Numbered from the stretch's first letter, positions 6,174-13,829 are shown. The stretch is 15,448 nucleotides of DNA from Syntrophomonas sp. (GCA_003558625.1 PWPP01000013.1:1-15448), one strand, 5' to 3'. Notes: generated by a model not told the origin, from the letters alone. Numbers and translations: made by a program.

Positions 6174-7406
6174 ATGAAAAAATATGGGATATGGCTGTTA
6201 AGTGCACTCTTGTTCATCGGGTTTACCCTCATTCCACCGGCAGCTTCCAGTGTAAGTGAAATGATTAGTGTGCACAGAAACCTGGTCGCTATTGAGGTAA
6301 ACGAAGTCCCGGTGGCCCCGGACAATTTTCTGTATCAAGGGACCACCTACATTCCTATGCGGGCGGTGGCCGAGCTTTTAGACAAAGAGGTGGGGTGGAA
6401 TACCTACACCAAAGTGGCCAGTATCAATGACAGGGTGTTTGAAAGGGAAAAACTGTCTCAACTGCTCCCCGGTATCCTGGGATATACATGGCTTTATGAC
6501 GGTTACGCCGAGTACAGCCATGAAATGGAGCTGCGCCAGATTATCGATGAAGAGCAGAAAAGAACCTATGTTATCGAAGGTGAAGTGGGGGATGCTTCCG
6601 GGGGGGAAAGCACCATAGACCGCAATATCAGGCTCCGCTATATCATCGATGGTAACAGCCTGATACAGGAAAAAACGGAGCGAGCCATGCTTGATTCAAA
6701 ATTTGACCGCCTGACTCTAATAAAAACCCCTCTGGAAATTGGAACATTTTGGCCGGAGCAGGTGACGGACAGGCAGGGCAACACGGTTTTAATGAATGCC
6801 TATATTCAGAAGATTGAACTGACCGCAGACGGGAAAAAGGAATATACGGTGAAATACCAGGATACCGCCAGTGATTATTTCGAGGTAAGAGTGATCAAAG
6901 AAGGTGTCGGGGTAGTATTTTTTGAAAAACTTCTGGAGTTGGAGGATACCAGCTTTCCCGCCGGTTATTTTCTCTTTACCTCCGGGGAGTTGAAAAACAT
7001 TCCGATCAACCTGTATTTTCCTGACCAGCTTGCCGAAAAGGTGCACCTGGAGGTACGGACGCTTTTAATCGAGGATTCCCGCACCGCCCGGGGAGCTATT
7101 TTGGCCCTGATAGACGGGCCCCGTGCGGAAAACTTGACCACCTCTATTCCCCCGGGAACAGAACTCTTAAATATTAACATCCGGAACCGTATCTGCTATG
7201 TGGATTTTTCCCGGGAGTTTATTGATAACCACCAGGGAGGAACAGCCGGGGAATTAATGACCCTGGCTTCCATCGTCAATACCCTGACGGATTTTGATAC
7301 CATTGACCGGGTGCAAATCCTGGTTGAAGGACAAAGCGGCACAACCCTGGGGCACATCATTTTGGACCGGCCCCTGCAAAGAATGTCCGATCTCATTGCC
7401 AGGTAG
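6174..7406 (+). CDS. Secreted copper-amine-oxidase-N-like plus GerMN domain protein
   Basis: A 410-residue exported protein. The start is ATG 6174, behind GGAGGGGAAGG; the frame is open back to 6045 but only this start gives a signal peptide (MKKYGIWLLSALLFIGFTL, cleavage probably after PPAAS; no lipobox cysteine). Residues 30-85 (LVAIEVNEVPVAPDNFLYQGTTYIPMRAVAELL...) resemble the copper amine oxidase N-terminal domain that Firmicutes use as a wall or surface stalk. A middle region of about 190 residues is beta-rich and unassigned. Residues 278-398 match the GerMN domain (INLYFPDQLAEKVHLEVRTLL, ALIDGPRAENL, TELLNINIRNRICYVDFSREF), first known from the spore protein GerM. The role is likely at the cell surface or in sporulation/germination, with no enzyme activity evident. 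Confidence 0.82.
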   Translation: MKKYGIWLLSALLFIGFTLIPPAASSVSEMISVHRNLVAIEVNEVPVAPDNFLYQGTTYIPMRAVAELLDKEVGWNTYTKVASINDRVFEREKLSQLLPGILGYTWLYDGYAEYSHEMELRQIIDEEQKRTYVIEGEVGDASGGESTIDRNIRLRYIIDGNSLIQEKTERAMLDSKFDRLTLIKTPLEIGTFWPEQVTDRQGNTVLMNAYIQKIELTADGKKEYTVKYQDTASDYFEVRVIKEGVGVVFFEKLLELEDTSFPAGYFLFTSGELKNIPINLYFPDQLAEKVHLEVRTLLIEDSRTARGAILALIDGPRAENLTTSIPPGTELLNINIRNRICYVDFSREFIDNHQGGTAGELMTLASIVNTLTDFDTIDRVQILVEGQSGTTLGHIILDRPLQRMSDLIAR

Positions 7407-7429
7407 GAGGAACCACAGCAAAAAACGGG

Positions 7430-7474
7430 GATCCCAGGGAAAAGCAAGACTTTTTCCTGGGATCTTTTTCTTTT
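7430..7474 (+). terminator. Rho-independent terminator
   Basis: Stem GATCCCAGGGAAAA / TTTTTCCTGGGATC (14 bp with one G-U), loop GCAAGAC, then TTTTTCTTTT. It closes the GerMN gene 24 bases after its stop and separates it from the converging membrane-protein gene. Confidence 0.92.
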
Positions 7475-7498
7475 GCCATGAAAGCAAGGCAGGGGCAG

Positions 7499-7948
7499 TT
7501 AGGCTAAAGGCATGTCATGGCGCATGATAAAGATAAAAACGGGGCCCATGAAGGGAATGAGGATGCTGATTACCAGGAAGAATACTGCCTGGTCCGGACG
7601 GTATATGGTGTACAGCCGGTACAGGGCCATGATGCTCACGATCAATGCGGTAACAACCACCAGGGTCCCGACCAGCGGAACCGCCCCCAGCACGACAACG
7701 GCAATAGCCAGACCCGGCAGCACCAGCTCTACCCGGGGCACATCATACGTTCCGATTTCTAAGTGCCCGATAATTTTACCGATAATATAAAGCTGGATCA
7801 ATGGGATCCATGCCAGCCATGCATTTTCAAGTCTCTTGTTTTTCGCCATAGTATAAAGCCCCACTGCTGCAAGTACATACGTTACAATTCCCAGCAGCAA
7901 GAAGATAATAGCCAGGGCTCCCCAAAAGGCATAGAATGCGTATTCCAT
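7499..7948 (-). CDS. Small integral membrane protein, function unknown
   Basis: A 149-residue protein I cannot assign to a characterised family. It has about four membrane segments (roughly residues 8-34, 75-95, 96-112 and 122-144) with a short amphipathic stretch ENAWLAWIPLIQLYIIGKIIG between the first two. The cytoplasmic-side motif MALYRLYTIYRPDQAV before the last helix recurs in unnamed clostridial membrane proteins, as far as I can judge from memory. ATG 7948 is preceded by AGGAGGT at about nine bases, so the start is firm. It converges on the GerMN gene and has no close co-directional partner. The name should stay hypothetical. Confidence 0.78.
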   Translation of the reverse strand: MEYAFYAFWGALAIIFLLLGIVTYVLAAVGLYTMAKNKRLENAWLAWIPLIQLYIIGKIIGHLEIGTYDVPRVELVLPGLAIAVVVLGAVPLVGTLVVVTALIVSIMALYRLYTIYRPDQAVFFLVISILIPFMGPVFIFIMRHDMPLA

Positions 7949-8071
7949 CTTATCAGAACCTCCTGTTTATTCTTTTCCTTCATTACTTGATTTTTCCATG
8001 TATCCTGAAGCTGTGCAAGTCCCATCCGGCATAAAATCGCGGCCGGCCGGCGGAGCGAAGTATGTATATTA

Positions 8072-8164
8072 TTACAGGATTTCTACTGCCACCCCGCCTG
8101 CTCCCAGGATCAGTATGGCCTGGCCCGGTCTGGTGTTGGCCGGCTTTTTCAAAAAATGAGCCAG
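8072..8164 (-). CDS. Possible 30-residue hydrophobic peptide
   Basis: Directly after the preceding frame stops, AAAGGGAGGT (8178-8169) is followed by CTG (8164) and an open frame LAHFLKKPANTRPGQ then AILILGAGGVAVEIL, ended by TAATAA. The start would be a rare CTG, perhaps a mutated ATG. The tight spacing to a good ribosome site and the hydrophobic glycine-rich tail are suggestive, but there is no homologue I know. Treat as speculative. Confidence 0.2.
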   Translation of the reverse strand: MAHFLKKPANTRPGQAILILGAGGVAVEIL

Positions 8165-8176
8165 GTCGACCTCCCT

Positions 8177-8388
8177 TTAATCGTCCTCTGAAGTCTGGTA
8201 AGCTGTAACTGTGACATCAACAACCCCTTTCTTCTGCTCCCTTCGCAGGTTTTAACTTGCATACTAACGGGTAGCGGCTTATCGGGTGCCGTCGATGTTG
8301 TTTTCATTTTGATGCGACATGCGTATTTAGCCAAAAACAGATGTACAATTTCTTTTCCACTTGTTCCAGTTGTAGTAATTTTTTTCAC
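8177..8388 (-). pseudogene. Possible small frameshifted gene
   Basis: A GTG at 8388 follows GGAGG by five bases and opens a Lys/Thr-rich reading frame (VKKITTTGTSGKEIVH...) that at about residue 46 can be joined, by restoring one base in the AAAA run near 8254-8251, to a second frame ending GVVDVTVTAYQTSEDD and TAA at 8179-8177. The joined product would be about 70 residues. Without the correction the first frame continues to 8149. The evidence is only the ribosome site and the plausible composition of both halves; no family is recognised. It could be a decayed gene, a sequencing error or chance. Confidence 0.28.
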
Positions 8389-8525
8389 TTCTTCCTCCGT
8401 AGGATGAGGATCGCTGCTGGTACTTGCAAAATAGCGGACATAAATTATGGGCAGCTTTTAGAATAGCTCGCAACATGGGATTGAAACTTACGTATGCAGC
8501 ATGTAGAAAAAAAGAGTTGATACCT

Positions 8526-9923
8526 TTGAAAGCAGATAAAATTCAACAAAAGAAACCCCAAAAAGCTCCTCCATTGCTATTGGCATTAATGCCTCTTCTG
8601 ATTTCTGCAGCGGCGTTGGCTTTATCGGTTTTTGTATTCGAAACAGAACCTCATTTATCCATTCTCCTGGGTGGATTGGTTGCGGGTTTGATTGCCTACA
8701 TTTATGGTTTTACCATTCCAGAAATTGAGCAGGGAATGAAGGATAGTATTGCCCGGGCCATCCCCTCATTAATTATATTATTGATTATTGGCATGATCAT
8801 TAGTACATGGATTGCGAGCGGTATTGTCCCCGCGCTAATATACTTTGGTCTGGATTTTATTGTAGCTAAATGGTTTTTGCCGTCTATTTTACTGCTTTGT
8901 ATTATTATGTCCGTATTGACAGGAAGTTCCTGGACAACCATCGGCACCATCGGTGTTGCAGCCATAGGAATGGGACAGGGGGTGGGTCTCCCTGCGGGCC
9001 CTGTTGCCGGCGCCATCGTTTCAGGTGCGTTTTTTGGGGATAAGCTATCGCCCTTATCAGATTCTACCAATCTAACGTCTGCCATTGTAAAAGTTGATTT
9101 ATACGATCATATCAAGCACATGCTTTATACTACGATACCTGCAGCACTGCTATCACTGGGGTTATTTTCCTTTATCGGTTTTTCCTTTGCCGATGGTGCA
9201 GATTCTGCAGTCGCCGCCAGAAACCTGCAAATGTATTTACAAGAGCACTTCGTATTTTCTCTGTGGCTATTGATTCCCCCATGCGTCGTCATCGCTATGA
9301 TCGTAAAGAAAACACCTCCCATTCCCAGTCTGTTGACCGGAGTGATGTTAGGTGTACTGGTACAGGTTTTTATTCAAGGCCAAGCAGTCGAAGATGTGCT
9401 CCATTATTTATATCATGGCTATTCGATTTCCACTGATCAATCACAGATCGATGCCTTGCTTAGCGGTGGCGGACTTGAGAGCATGTATTCTGTTGTTATA
9501 CTGGGGATCCTCTCTTTAGCTTTCGGGGGTATTATGAATGCCACCGGAATGCTTGAGGTCATAGTGAAAAACATGAAGCAAATGGTTAAAAATCAAGGGC
9601 GACTGGTATTGACAACATTAACTACATCCATAATGGTAAACATTATTGGGGCTAACCAATATCTGGCTGTTATCCTGCCGGGACAAATGTATGAAAACTG
9701 CTATAAAAAACTTAACTTGCACCGGAAAAATCTTTCCCGGGCTTTGGAAAGCGGAGGAACATTAACTGCTCCCCTCGTTCCCTGGAATACCAGTGGGGTG
9801 TTTATACTGGCCGTCCTCGGCGTAGATGCCCTAACTTATGCACCTTTTGCTTTTATTTGCTGGATCACAATGATCATAACCGCTATTTTCAGCTTTGCTA
9901 ATTTTGCCATGGAAAAAGAGTAG
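8526..9923 (+). CDS. nhaC: Na+/H+ antiporter, NhaC family
   Basis: A 465-residue polytopic membrane protein of the NhaC family (cation or amino-acid/malate-lactate antiporters exchanging against H+ or Na+). The signature is SGAFFGDKLSPLSDSTNLTSA near residues 160-180, preceded by TGSSWTTIGTIGVAAIGMG; a second conserved repeat half appears at TLTTSIMVNIIGANQYLAVILPG and ALESGGTLTAPLVPWNTSG. About 11-12 membrane segments are apparent. The start is uncertain: the frame is open to 8424, but TTG 8526 (AAGAG about nine bases upstream) gives the family's usual length and N-terminus. ATG 8475 lacks a ribosome site. The substrate (Na+, or an organic acid as in MleN) cannot be told. No operon partner is evident. 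It is more AT-rich than its neighbours. Confidence 0.88.
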   Translation: MKADKIQQKKPQKAPPLLLALMPLLISAAALALSVFVFETEPHLSILLGGLVAGLIAYIYGFTIPEIEQGMKDSIARAIPSLIILLIIGMIISTWIASGIVPALIYFGLDFIVAKWFLPSILLLCIIMSVLTGSSWTTIGTIGVAAIGMGQGVGLPAGPVAGAIVSGAFFGDKLSPLSDSTNLTSAIVKVDLYDHIKHMLYTTIPAALLSLGLFSFIGFSFADGADSAVAARNLQMYLQEHFVFSLWLLIPPCVVIAMIVKKTPPIPSLLTGVMLGVLVQVFIQGQAVEDVLHYLYHGYSISTDQSQIDALLSGGGLESMYSVVILGILSLAFGGIMNATGMLEVIVKNMKQMVKNQGRLVLTTLTTSIMVNIIGANQYLAVILPGQMYENCYKKLNLHRKNLSRALESGGTLTAPLVPWNTSGVFILAVLGVDALTYAPFAFICWITMIITAIFSFANFAMEKE

Positions 9924-10052
9924 CCGTTTGCTGTCCTCCTGAGCCAGATTTTTTATTAGAATATTTGTTGGCAGGAACACATTTACCATTTGGTGCCGGC
10001 CTGAAGTTGTCTTTGGTTAGGGGGAAAGAAATTTACGGATGTGCGTGTACGC

Positions 10053-10562
10053 TCAGGTTTTTTCTCCCTGCCGGGAGAACCCTGCAGCTAAAGACTTCAT
10101 GATGGCTTTCATTTCGATTACATGATGTTTTAATTCTGCAACATCGTTCATTAATTCACGGGTTTCTTCCATAATTTTACTTTGGCGTTCCGCAGTTTTA
10201 ATTAAACTGGCAGCCATGCTGTTTATGTGATCGGAATAATAATCGCCAAAATCATCTACTTTGCTCTCCAGGGAAATAATTAATTCTGCCACCCGAGTTA
10301 TGTCCTTTTCGCTGGGCAGCGGGTACTTTCCAAGGTATTTGTCTACACTTTGCTGATTAATTATTTCAGAGGCCCGTTGGTAATCTCTGATTGGATTCAA
10401 TATCTGTAAAAAAGTCTGGCTGGTGATCATTTCTTTAAGTGCCTGTTCCCAGGCTTCTTCGGCTTTAGCATACATATCCCGGTTTATTTCAAGTCTACCT
10501 ATGGTTCTGTATAATTCTTCCATAAAATCCTCTGGTTTAACCTTCTTCGCATCCTCGATCAT
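10053..10562 (-). CDS. Phasin/PhaE-like coiled-coil protein
   Basis: A 169-residue, highly helical, soluble protein without signal peptide. An N-terminal helical part (MEELYRTIGRLEINRDMYAKAEEAWEQAL) is followed near residues 78-100 by KYPLPSEKDITRVAELIISLESKVDDF. This resembles the 'P-(T/S)-R-S-E/D-x-(D/I)-x-L...LE-x-(K/R)-(L/V)-(D/E)' segment found in phasins and in the PhaE small subunit of class III polyhydroxyalkanoate synthases, which guides the enzyme or coats granules. The C-terminal third is a long coiled coil (MEETRELMNDVAELKHHVIEM). ATG 10562 follows AAGGGAG by seven bases. The gene downstream of a shared inverted repeat and a second phasin-like gene support a PHA link, but no PHA synthase lies in the window. 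Could also be an unrelated coiled-coil protein. Confidence 0.6.
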   Translation of the reverse strand: MIEDAKKVKPEDFMEELYRTIGRLEINRDMYAKAEEAWEQALKEMITSQTFLQILNPIRDYQRASEIINQQSVDKYLGKYPLPSEKDITRVAELIISLESKVDDFGDYYSDHINSMAASLIKTAERQSKIMEETRELMNDVAELKHHVIEMKAIMKSLAAGFSRQGEKT

Positions 10563-10599
10563 CTCTACACTCCCTTTTGCCCAAGTCCACTATAACATA

Positions 10600-10632
10600 A
10601 TGTGGTTATGAATATAATATCCATAACCACAT
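10600..10632. repeat. Perfect 11-bp inverted repeat between the phasin-like genes
   Basis: ATGTGGTTATG (10600-10610), an 11-base AT-only-plus-one-C spacer, and CATAACCACAT (10622-10632), with no mismatch. It lies 38 bases upstream of the 10053-10562 gene. As DNA it has the geometry of a dimeric repressor site; as RNA it could form a hairpin, but no T-run follows on either strand so it is not a terminator. A weak TTGCCA (-35) lies upstream on the minus strand near 10662-10657. Confidence 0.75.
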
Positions 10633-10677
10633 CCTATAATCCCCGGCATGAGTGTAATTGGCAAACATGCTTCCAAT

Positions 10678-11025
10678 TTATAAAGTTTCTATTTTTTTGG
10701 AAAGCTCCTCAACTTTTTTGGTAAGCTCGTCTATGGTACTGCTATAGGGCATTTTTATGTTTTCAAACGCTCCTATGACTGCTTCTTCAATCATCTTCTG
10801 CATCTGGCTCTGATTCTTCTGGGCCTGGTTCATCAATTCCTCAATTATCTTCATTTGTTCTTCCCGGGGCATTTTTTGTTGCTCAAAATATTTTTCGGCC
10901 ACCTTTTCAATCTGTTCCTGGCTCCAGGAAAAGCTCCCCAGGGTTAATCGCCACATATCCCATATTTTTTCTACGTATTCTTGACCCATGGCTATGTTTT
11001 GCTTCAGTTGTTCTTCGGAATTCAT
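10678..11025 (-). CDS. Phasin-like protein (polyhydroxyalkanoate granule family)
   Basis: A 115-residue charged helical protein. The sequence reads as repeated amphipathic helices (YVEKIWDMWRLTLGSFSWSQEQIEKVAEKYFEQQK) and ends IKMPYSSTIDELTKKVEELSKKIETL, the proline-led terminal coiled coil seen in phasins and in PHA-synthase small subunits. Phasins sit on the surface of polyester granules and control their size. The frame opens at a GTG at 11034 that abuts the ribosome site, so ATG 11025, nine bases after AGGAGG, is taken. It is 115 bases upstream of the other phasin-like gene and on the same strand. The motif is short, so confidence in the family is moderate; a generic coiled-coil protein is the alternative. 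Confidence 0.6.
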   Translation of the reverse strand: MNSEEQLKQNIAMGQEYVEKIWDMWRLTLGSFSWSQEQIEKVAEKYFEQQKMPREEQMKIIEELMNQAQKNQSQMQKMIEEAVIGAFENIKMPYSSTIDELTKKVEELSKKIETL

Positions 11026-11572
11026 TAATAACACCCTCCTTATTGGTTTTCGTGCGTTAGCAACGGCCGCACCACTTCCCCGATAAACTTACTGGATCTT
11101 TGGTAGCGGGTCAGGCTTCTCAATACCTTGCATCACATTGCATCACACCTTTTTATCTACTCTATAATCATATCATATCCCAGTCGACATCAGTAAATGT
11201 TCCAGAAACTCACCCCCACTACATTAACACCAAAGAAATAATGGATCAAAATATTGATTTTCTTAAGATCAATTATATTCCTGCGCACAGGATTTTACAA
11301 TGTTATCCAATTTACTGCTCCCAGATGACAAAGGCTATGAAAAACGATTAAAGGAATCTGGTAATAATAAAATATATGGCATAGCTTACTACTATGACGC
11401 CTATAATTCTCAACATCCAAATCACCCCCTCCGGGACAAGATGGAACATGCATAATTGGGATAATGTAAAAATGATGGGAATGGCCAGAATCATATATTC
11501 CTCGCATAGTTTTTTCTTTCCTCATACATGCGATTGCGAAATAATGGTTGGGATCTTTACGATAGGGTCTCT
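11026..11572. other. Intergenic stretch with a short tandem repeat and a doubtful 51-codon frame
   Basis: No confident gene. TTGCATCACA is repeated twice head to tail at 11128-11147. On the plus strand a 51-codon frame (11300-11455, beginning MLSNLLLPDDKGYEKR, with a YYYDAYN segment) has credible amino-acid composition but no ribosome site; it could be a gene remnant or chance. The stretch from 11150 to 11350 is markedly AT-rich compared with the flanking genes. Confidence 0.4.
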
Positions 11573-12136
11573 TTACCGGCGAAAATGCTGCCGGCTGGGT
11601 ACACCATTTTTTTTCAGCCAATCATTGAGATTCAGCCGGCTGACTTCCATGGCCTTAAGCATCACATGGGCAGCGGCTTTGGCATCCTCCAGTGCATCAT
11701 GATGGGTAAATTCATATCCCAGATGGCTGCAGATGTTCTTAAGCCCGTAGCCCCGGCGGGAAAACTGCTTCCAGACTCTGCGCACCACCTGGGCCGAATC
11801 GAGCCACACCCAGTCGGGATAGACCAGATCATGCTTTTCTGCTGCCCGGCAGATGGCAGCCCGGTCAAAACCGGTGTGGGATACCACGATATGCCGGTCA
11901 CAAAATGCATAGAGTTTCTCTGCGATTTCACCAAAGGTGGGAGCATCTTGTACCATTGCTGCCTGTATGCCATGGATGTTGATATTAAACCCATGAAAAT
12001 AATCCTGCGGGTTAACATAGGTCATCCATTCTTCCACCAGTTCCCCCTGCCGGTACCTTACCAGACCGATCTGGCAAATGGATGCCATATCCCGGTTGGC
12101 TGTTTCCACATCAATGGCTATAAAATCCAACCTCAA
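11573..12136 (-). CDS. DEDDh 3'-5' exonuclease (DnaQ/epsilon-like)
   Basis: A 187-residue cytoplasmic exonuclease with all five catalytic residues of the DEDDh class: Asp9 and Glu11 in FIAIDVETAN (Exo I), Asp91 in VSHTGFDRAAI (Exo II), and His146 and Asp151 in HHDALEDAKAAAHV (Exo III). It is a stand-alone domain, as in small DnaQ-like repair or RNA-trimming exonucleases, not the proofreading domain of PolC. HGI near residue 55 is the usual substrate-side motif. The start is TTG at 12136, next to AAAGGGGGG, and no ATG exists near the N-terminus. It appears monocistronic with no flanking replication gene, so its exact role (DNA repair, recombination, RNA turnover) is open. Confidence 0.92.
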   Translation of the reverse strand: MRLDFIAIDVETANRDMASICQIGLVRYRQGELVEEWMTYVNPQDYFHGFNINIHGIQAAMVQDAPTFGEIAEKLYAFCDRHIVVSHTGFDRAAICRAAEKHDLVYPDWVWLDSAQVVRRVWKQFSRRGYGLKNICSHLGYEFTHHDALEDAKAAAHVMLKAMEVSRLNLNDWLKKNGVPSRQHFRR

Positions 12137-12725
12137 ATCCCCCCTTTAGACAAGCGCAACCGGCCAATATGAACATAGCATCTCCTGCTCCGGGCATACC
12201 GGATCATAATATTACTCTACCATAAAGTACAAGGGTCTTGCGCACCCAATCGCTGCTCCCAGGTGATCGCAGCATTCGGGATTTTGCCTCCCGGGAACAA
12301 TAATGGAGAAGACGCCCTTTTGCCAGTCGCAGCCCGGATTTTATCCTGATATAAATACCGCGTGATCTTTCTCAAATAGGGCAACCGTCCCAGCATAGGC
12401 CTCCTCACTTCAGAAAACCTCGTTTGCATATGTTTTCTATTATTGTTATAGCTACTGGTATAAAGAATTTCTATCCGAACTCCTGATTGATTCGGGCCCT
12501 GTTGTTTCTGACCGCTGCGGTTGTGGCAACTGATCCCGCAAAAATCGCTCTGGTCTGGTTTGATCGTTTGCAGGCATTTTGTTTTATAAGCATTTTGTTT
12601 TATAATAGACACACGTTGTTTGGATAAAAATCCATATCTGTCTTTTTATTCCCTGCCGGGGAGTGCAACTTTTTGCGTTTTACCGGTGTATATTCTATAG
12701 AGGCCTTGCAATATAGAGGTGCGTC
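12137..12725. other. Intergenic stretch, no confident gene
   Basis: A 589-base gap between a minus-strand and a plus-strand gene. A 131-codon minus frame (12217-12612) starts inside the tandem duplication at 12574-12605 and resembles no family I know; I consider it unproven. Possible minus -35 TTGTAC for the exonuclease gene lies at 12232-12227 with a poor -10. On the plus strand TATAAT at 12601-12606 could serve the DUF2953 gene, with a weak -35. Confidence 0.45.
12574..12605 (+). repeat. 16-bp perfect tandem duplication
   Basis: GCATTTTGTTTTATAA occurs twice in direct succession (12574-12589 and 12590-12605). The second copy runs into TAG to create TATAAT at 12601-12606, so the duplication may have made or doubled a -10 element. 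Confidence 0.85.
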
Positions 12726-13424
12726 ATGCTTGGTTATCTCTTGTATTTTATTTTAGCCCTCATACTGTTTTTGACAGGAATTATTCTGGTCTTTCTTCTG
12801 CTGCCCATTAGATACCGGGTTCGGGCTCAATATGATGAAAATGATCAGGCCCTATCCCTGCAGGTGGGGGGAGGCAATATTTATACTTTCACCTATTCTT
12901 ACCGGTTCAACCAGGCCCAATCGAACATCCGCTTTCTGGGTCTATCCTGGAACCTGAAGAAATCGGAAGACAAAAAGGAACGCTCTCCCCAGCGGGATAA
13001 AAGCAAAAAACCGGCTTCAAAGGCCGGGAAATCGCGGATGGATTTTCGTCTGTTCCTTAATAAGAAACTAGGCAAACTGTTTCTGGAGCTCCTAGCGGAC
13101 CTGCTGCAGCACCTGCGCCCCAAATACCTTAATTTTTATGCCACCATTGGCTTTGAGGAGCCCAATCATACGGGCTATCTAATGGGTGCGATCAACTTTC
13201 TGATGCATCTTACTGCCCATTTTGACATCCGCATCAACCCGGTTTGGGATGAAGCGTATTGTGAAATAGACCTGGAAACCGGGGGCAGAATCATCCCGGC
13301 ATATCTCATATATCGCATACTCCGTTTCATGGTCTCCAAACTGGGAAGGACCTTCATCTATGAACTCTATAAATCAGGTAAACGGAAAAATAAATTTTCC
13401 CCCGGCGCAGCCCAGGAACGCTAA
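12726..13424 (+). CDS. ytfI: DUF2953 membrane-anchored protein (YtfI-like)
   Basis: A 232-residue protein with one N-terminal membrane anchor (LLYFILALILFLTGIILVFLL) followed by PIRYRVRAQYDEND, the DUF2953 opening. A lysine/serine-rich low-complexity linker spans about residues 78-105 (KKSEDKKERSPQRDKSKK), then the conserved C-terminal half (PKYLNFYATIGFEEPNHTGYLMGAINFL, IRINPVWDEAYCEIDLETGGRI). In Bacillus subtilis the homologue YtfI lies directly before the sporulation gene ytfJ/gerW, and the same order with a 44-base gap holds here. ATG 12726 follows GAGGTG. The biochemical role is unknown; involvement in sporulation is inferred from conserved neighbourhood. Confidence 0.85.
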   Translation: MLGYLLYFILALILFLTGIILVFLLLPIRYRVRAQYDENDQALSLQVGGGNIYTFTYSYRFNQAQSNIRFLGLSWNLKKSEDKKERSPQRDKSKKPASKAGKSRMDFRLFLNKKLGKLFLELLADLLQHLRPKYLNFYATIGFEEPNHTGYLMGAINFLMHLTAHFDIRINPVWDEAYCEIDLETGGRIIPAYLIYRILRFMVSKLGRTFIYELYKSGKRKNKFSPGAAQER

Positions 13425-13468
13425 GGGGAGTTTTACTATCATAAAAAGGATGAAAGGAGGGAGATTAA

Positions 13469-13822
13469 GTGGATTTAACCCAAAACATCAGCGCCCTGCT
13501 GGAAAAGCTTAAGGACATCTTAAACACGGAAACGGTGATAGGTGAACCCATTACCATGGGCAATGTAACCATAGTTCCCATCATCAGTATTTCTTTCGGA
13601 GCAGGTACTGGCACAGGTTCCGGCAAAGACGAAAAAGGGAATGACGGTTCGGGGGGCGGTGCCGGGGTTGGCGGTAAAATCACCCCGACCGCGGTCATGA
13701 TTATCAAAAATGATGAAGTGTCTGTCCTACCCCTGACCGGGAAAGGCTCCTTAGATCATGTAGTCGCCATGCTGCCGGAACTGATCACCAAGTTAAAACC
13801 GGAAAAGAAAGAGGATAAATGA
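13469..13822 (+). CDS. ytfJ: GerW/YtfJ-family sporulation protein
   Basis: A 117-residue protein of the GerW (YtfJ) family, needed in B. subtilis for normal germination with L-alanine. Visible features: the N-terminal helix ISALLEKLKDILNTETVIGEPI, the strand NVTIVPIISISFGAGTGTGSG, a glycine-rich GSGGGAGVGGKI segment and VMIIKNDEVSVLPL before the C-terminal helix. The start is GTG 13469 with AAAGGAGGGAG just upstream, 44 bases after the DUF2953 stop; the two form an operon closed by the terminator at 13830. The gene is good evidence that the host belongs to the endospore-forming lineage, though non-sporulating members also retain it. Confidence 0.93.
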   Translation: MDLTQNISALLEKLKDILNTETVIGEPITMGNVTIVPIISISFGAGTGTGSGKDEKGNDGSGGGAGVGGKITPTAVMIIKNDEVSVLPLTGKGSLDHVVAMLPELITKLKPEKKEDK

Positions 13823-13829
13823 TGACCTG

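Larger units (their letters stand above)
7949..8525. other. Intergenic stretch without a confident gene
   Basis: Apart from the doubtful small minus-strand frames at 8072-8388, this 577-base stretch shows a GC-rich GGCCGGCCGGCGG run near 8041 and no terminator, tRNA or clear promoter. The plus strand from 8424 to 8525 is open in frame with the antiporter gene that follows but has no ribosome site at its upstream end. Composition changes from GC-richer to AT-richer toward the antiporter gene. Confidence 0.5.

Noticed and set aside
12217..12612. Minus-strand 131-codon frame in the gap after the exonuclease gene
   Set aside because: Begins within the tandem duplication, has no ribosome site at its start and no recognisable motif; kept only as a note in the gap entry.
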